Source: Bacteroidaceae bacterium (lineage in GTDB: Bacteria; Bacteroidota; Bacteroidia; Bacteroidales; Bacteroidaceae). From it: 30,334 bases of DNA. The stretch lies in NCBI GenBank assembly GCA_900770705.1, contig CAAGLF010000074.1, positions 1-30,334 on the forward strand, in the 5' to 3' direction. Each line of letters begins with the position of its first letter. Positions within the stretch are counted from its first letter, which is position 1. Shown here piece after piece: positions 30,260 through 30,334 of the stretch. Made by a program: the position numbers and the translations under genes. Below the pieces are notes generated by a model. That model was not told where the DNA came from, did no database searches, and was given only the letters and a program-made list of their open reading frames with translations.

Positions 30260-30334
30260 TCACTTGTTATGATCTGGACGTTTTGATATCCATATGTCGT
30301 AATCATCTCTTCTAATAAAGATATTGTCGTCGGA
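30260..30334 (-). CDS. Possible 3' end of a leftward gene running in from the right
   Basis: A minus-strand frame is open from the window edge to a TGA at 30260-30262. It encodes 24 residues ending in DDYDIWISKRPDHNK. It is convergent with rel across a bidirectional terminator, which is where a gene end would be expected. The composition is A+T-richer than the neighbours. The fragment is too short to assign to a family. Confidence 0.3.
   Translation of the reverse strand, partial: SDDNIFIRRDDYDIWISKRPDHNK

Overview
The window reads as chromosomal DNA from a member of the order Bacteroidales (phylum Bacteroidota), probably from the Bacteroidaceae/Prevotellaceae side, with an unusually G+C-rich genome. 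Three things support this. The promoters are of the Bacteroidota type (TAnnTTTG -7 boxes, some with a TTTG -33 box about 19-20 bases upstream). The gene content is typical: a PorT-family barrel, a SPYSRYGLG outer-membrane protein, DUF5683, a Wzc tyrosine kinase with a Gly-Tyr tail, a LPP20/PEGA pair, type I asparaginase and a 2[4Fe-4S] mini-ferredoxin. The order surE - parA - parB - DUF5683 - mltD - rel also matches what I remember of this group. The genus cannot be fixed from sequence alone. Almost everything is core chromosome; I see no insertion sequence, prophage, CRISPR array, rRNA or tRNA.

Layout. 1-2078: an AraC regulator (-) and a small four-helix membrane protein (+) share a divergent promoter region, followed by a G+C-rich convergent gap with a 22-bp tandem repeat. 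2079-8161 (-): a LPP20-like exported protein, a periplasmic PEGA/TonB-C protein, and a stand-alone Wzc-type polysaccharide co-polymerase/tyrosine kinase with its own promoter and terminator. 8465-13633 (-): an envelope-biogenesis block of PpiD-like foldase, LptC, a SPYSRYG outer-membrane protein and type III pantothenate kinase (coaX). 13954-18803: a FecBCD/BtuCDF-type ABC importer split into two facing operons. The ATPase is transcribed rightward with topoisomerase III, while the permease and binding lipoprotein are transcribed leftward behind L-asparaginase (18819-19859). 19985-21287: PorT-family barrel (-) and ferredoxin (+), separated by a repeat-rich region. 21414-23337 (-): lpxB and surE. 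23660-30042 (+): parA, parB, DUF5683, mltD and the bifunctional ppGpp synthetase/hydrolase rel, closed by a strong terminator.

How the genes work together. The main theme is envelope construction: lipid A synthesis (LpxB), LPS transport (LptC), outer-membrane protein folding (PpiD), peptidoglycan remodelling (MltD), polysaccharide export (Wzc) and outer-membrane barrels. These are interleaved with chromosome segregation (ParAB, TopB), metal/cofactor uptake and CoA synthesis, and the stringent response.

The least explained features are non-coding. One is a dispersed intergenic repeat built on GAAAAATTTC, phased at exactly 21 bp and partly folded into a perfect 22-bp inverted repeat. Another is the 22-bp tandem array at 1719-1839. 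A third is two promoters placed so close to the start codon that ansA and the ABC ATPase gene may be leaderless. I found no convincing new multi-gene system.
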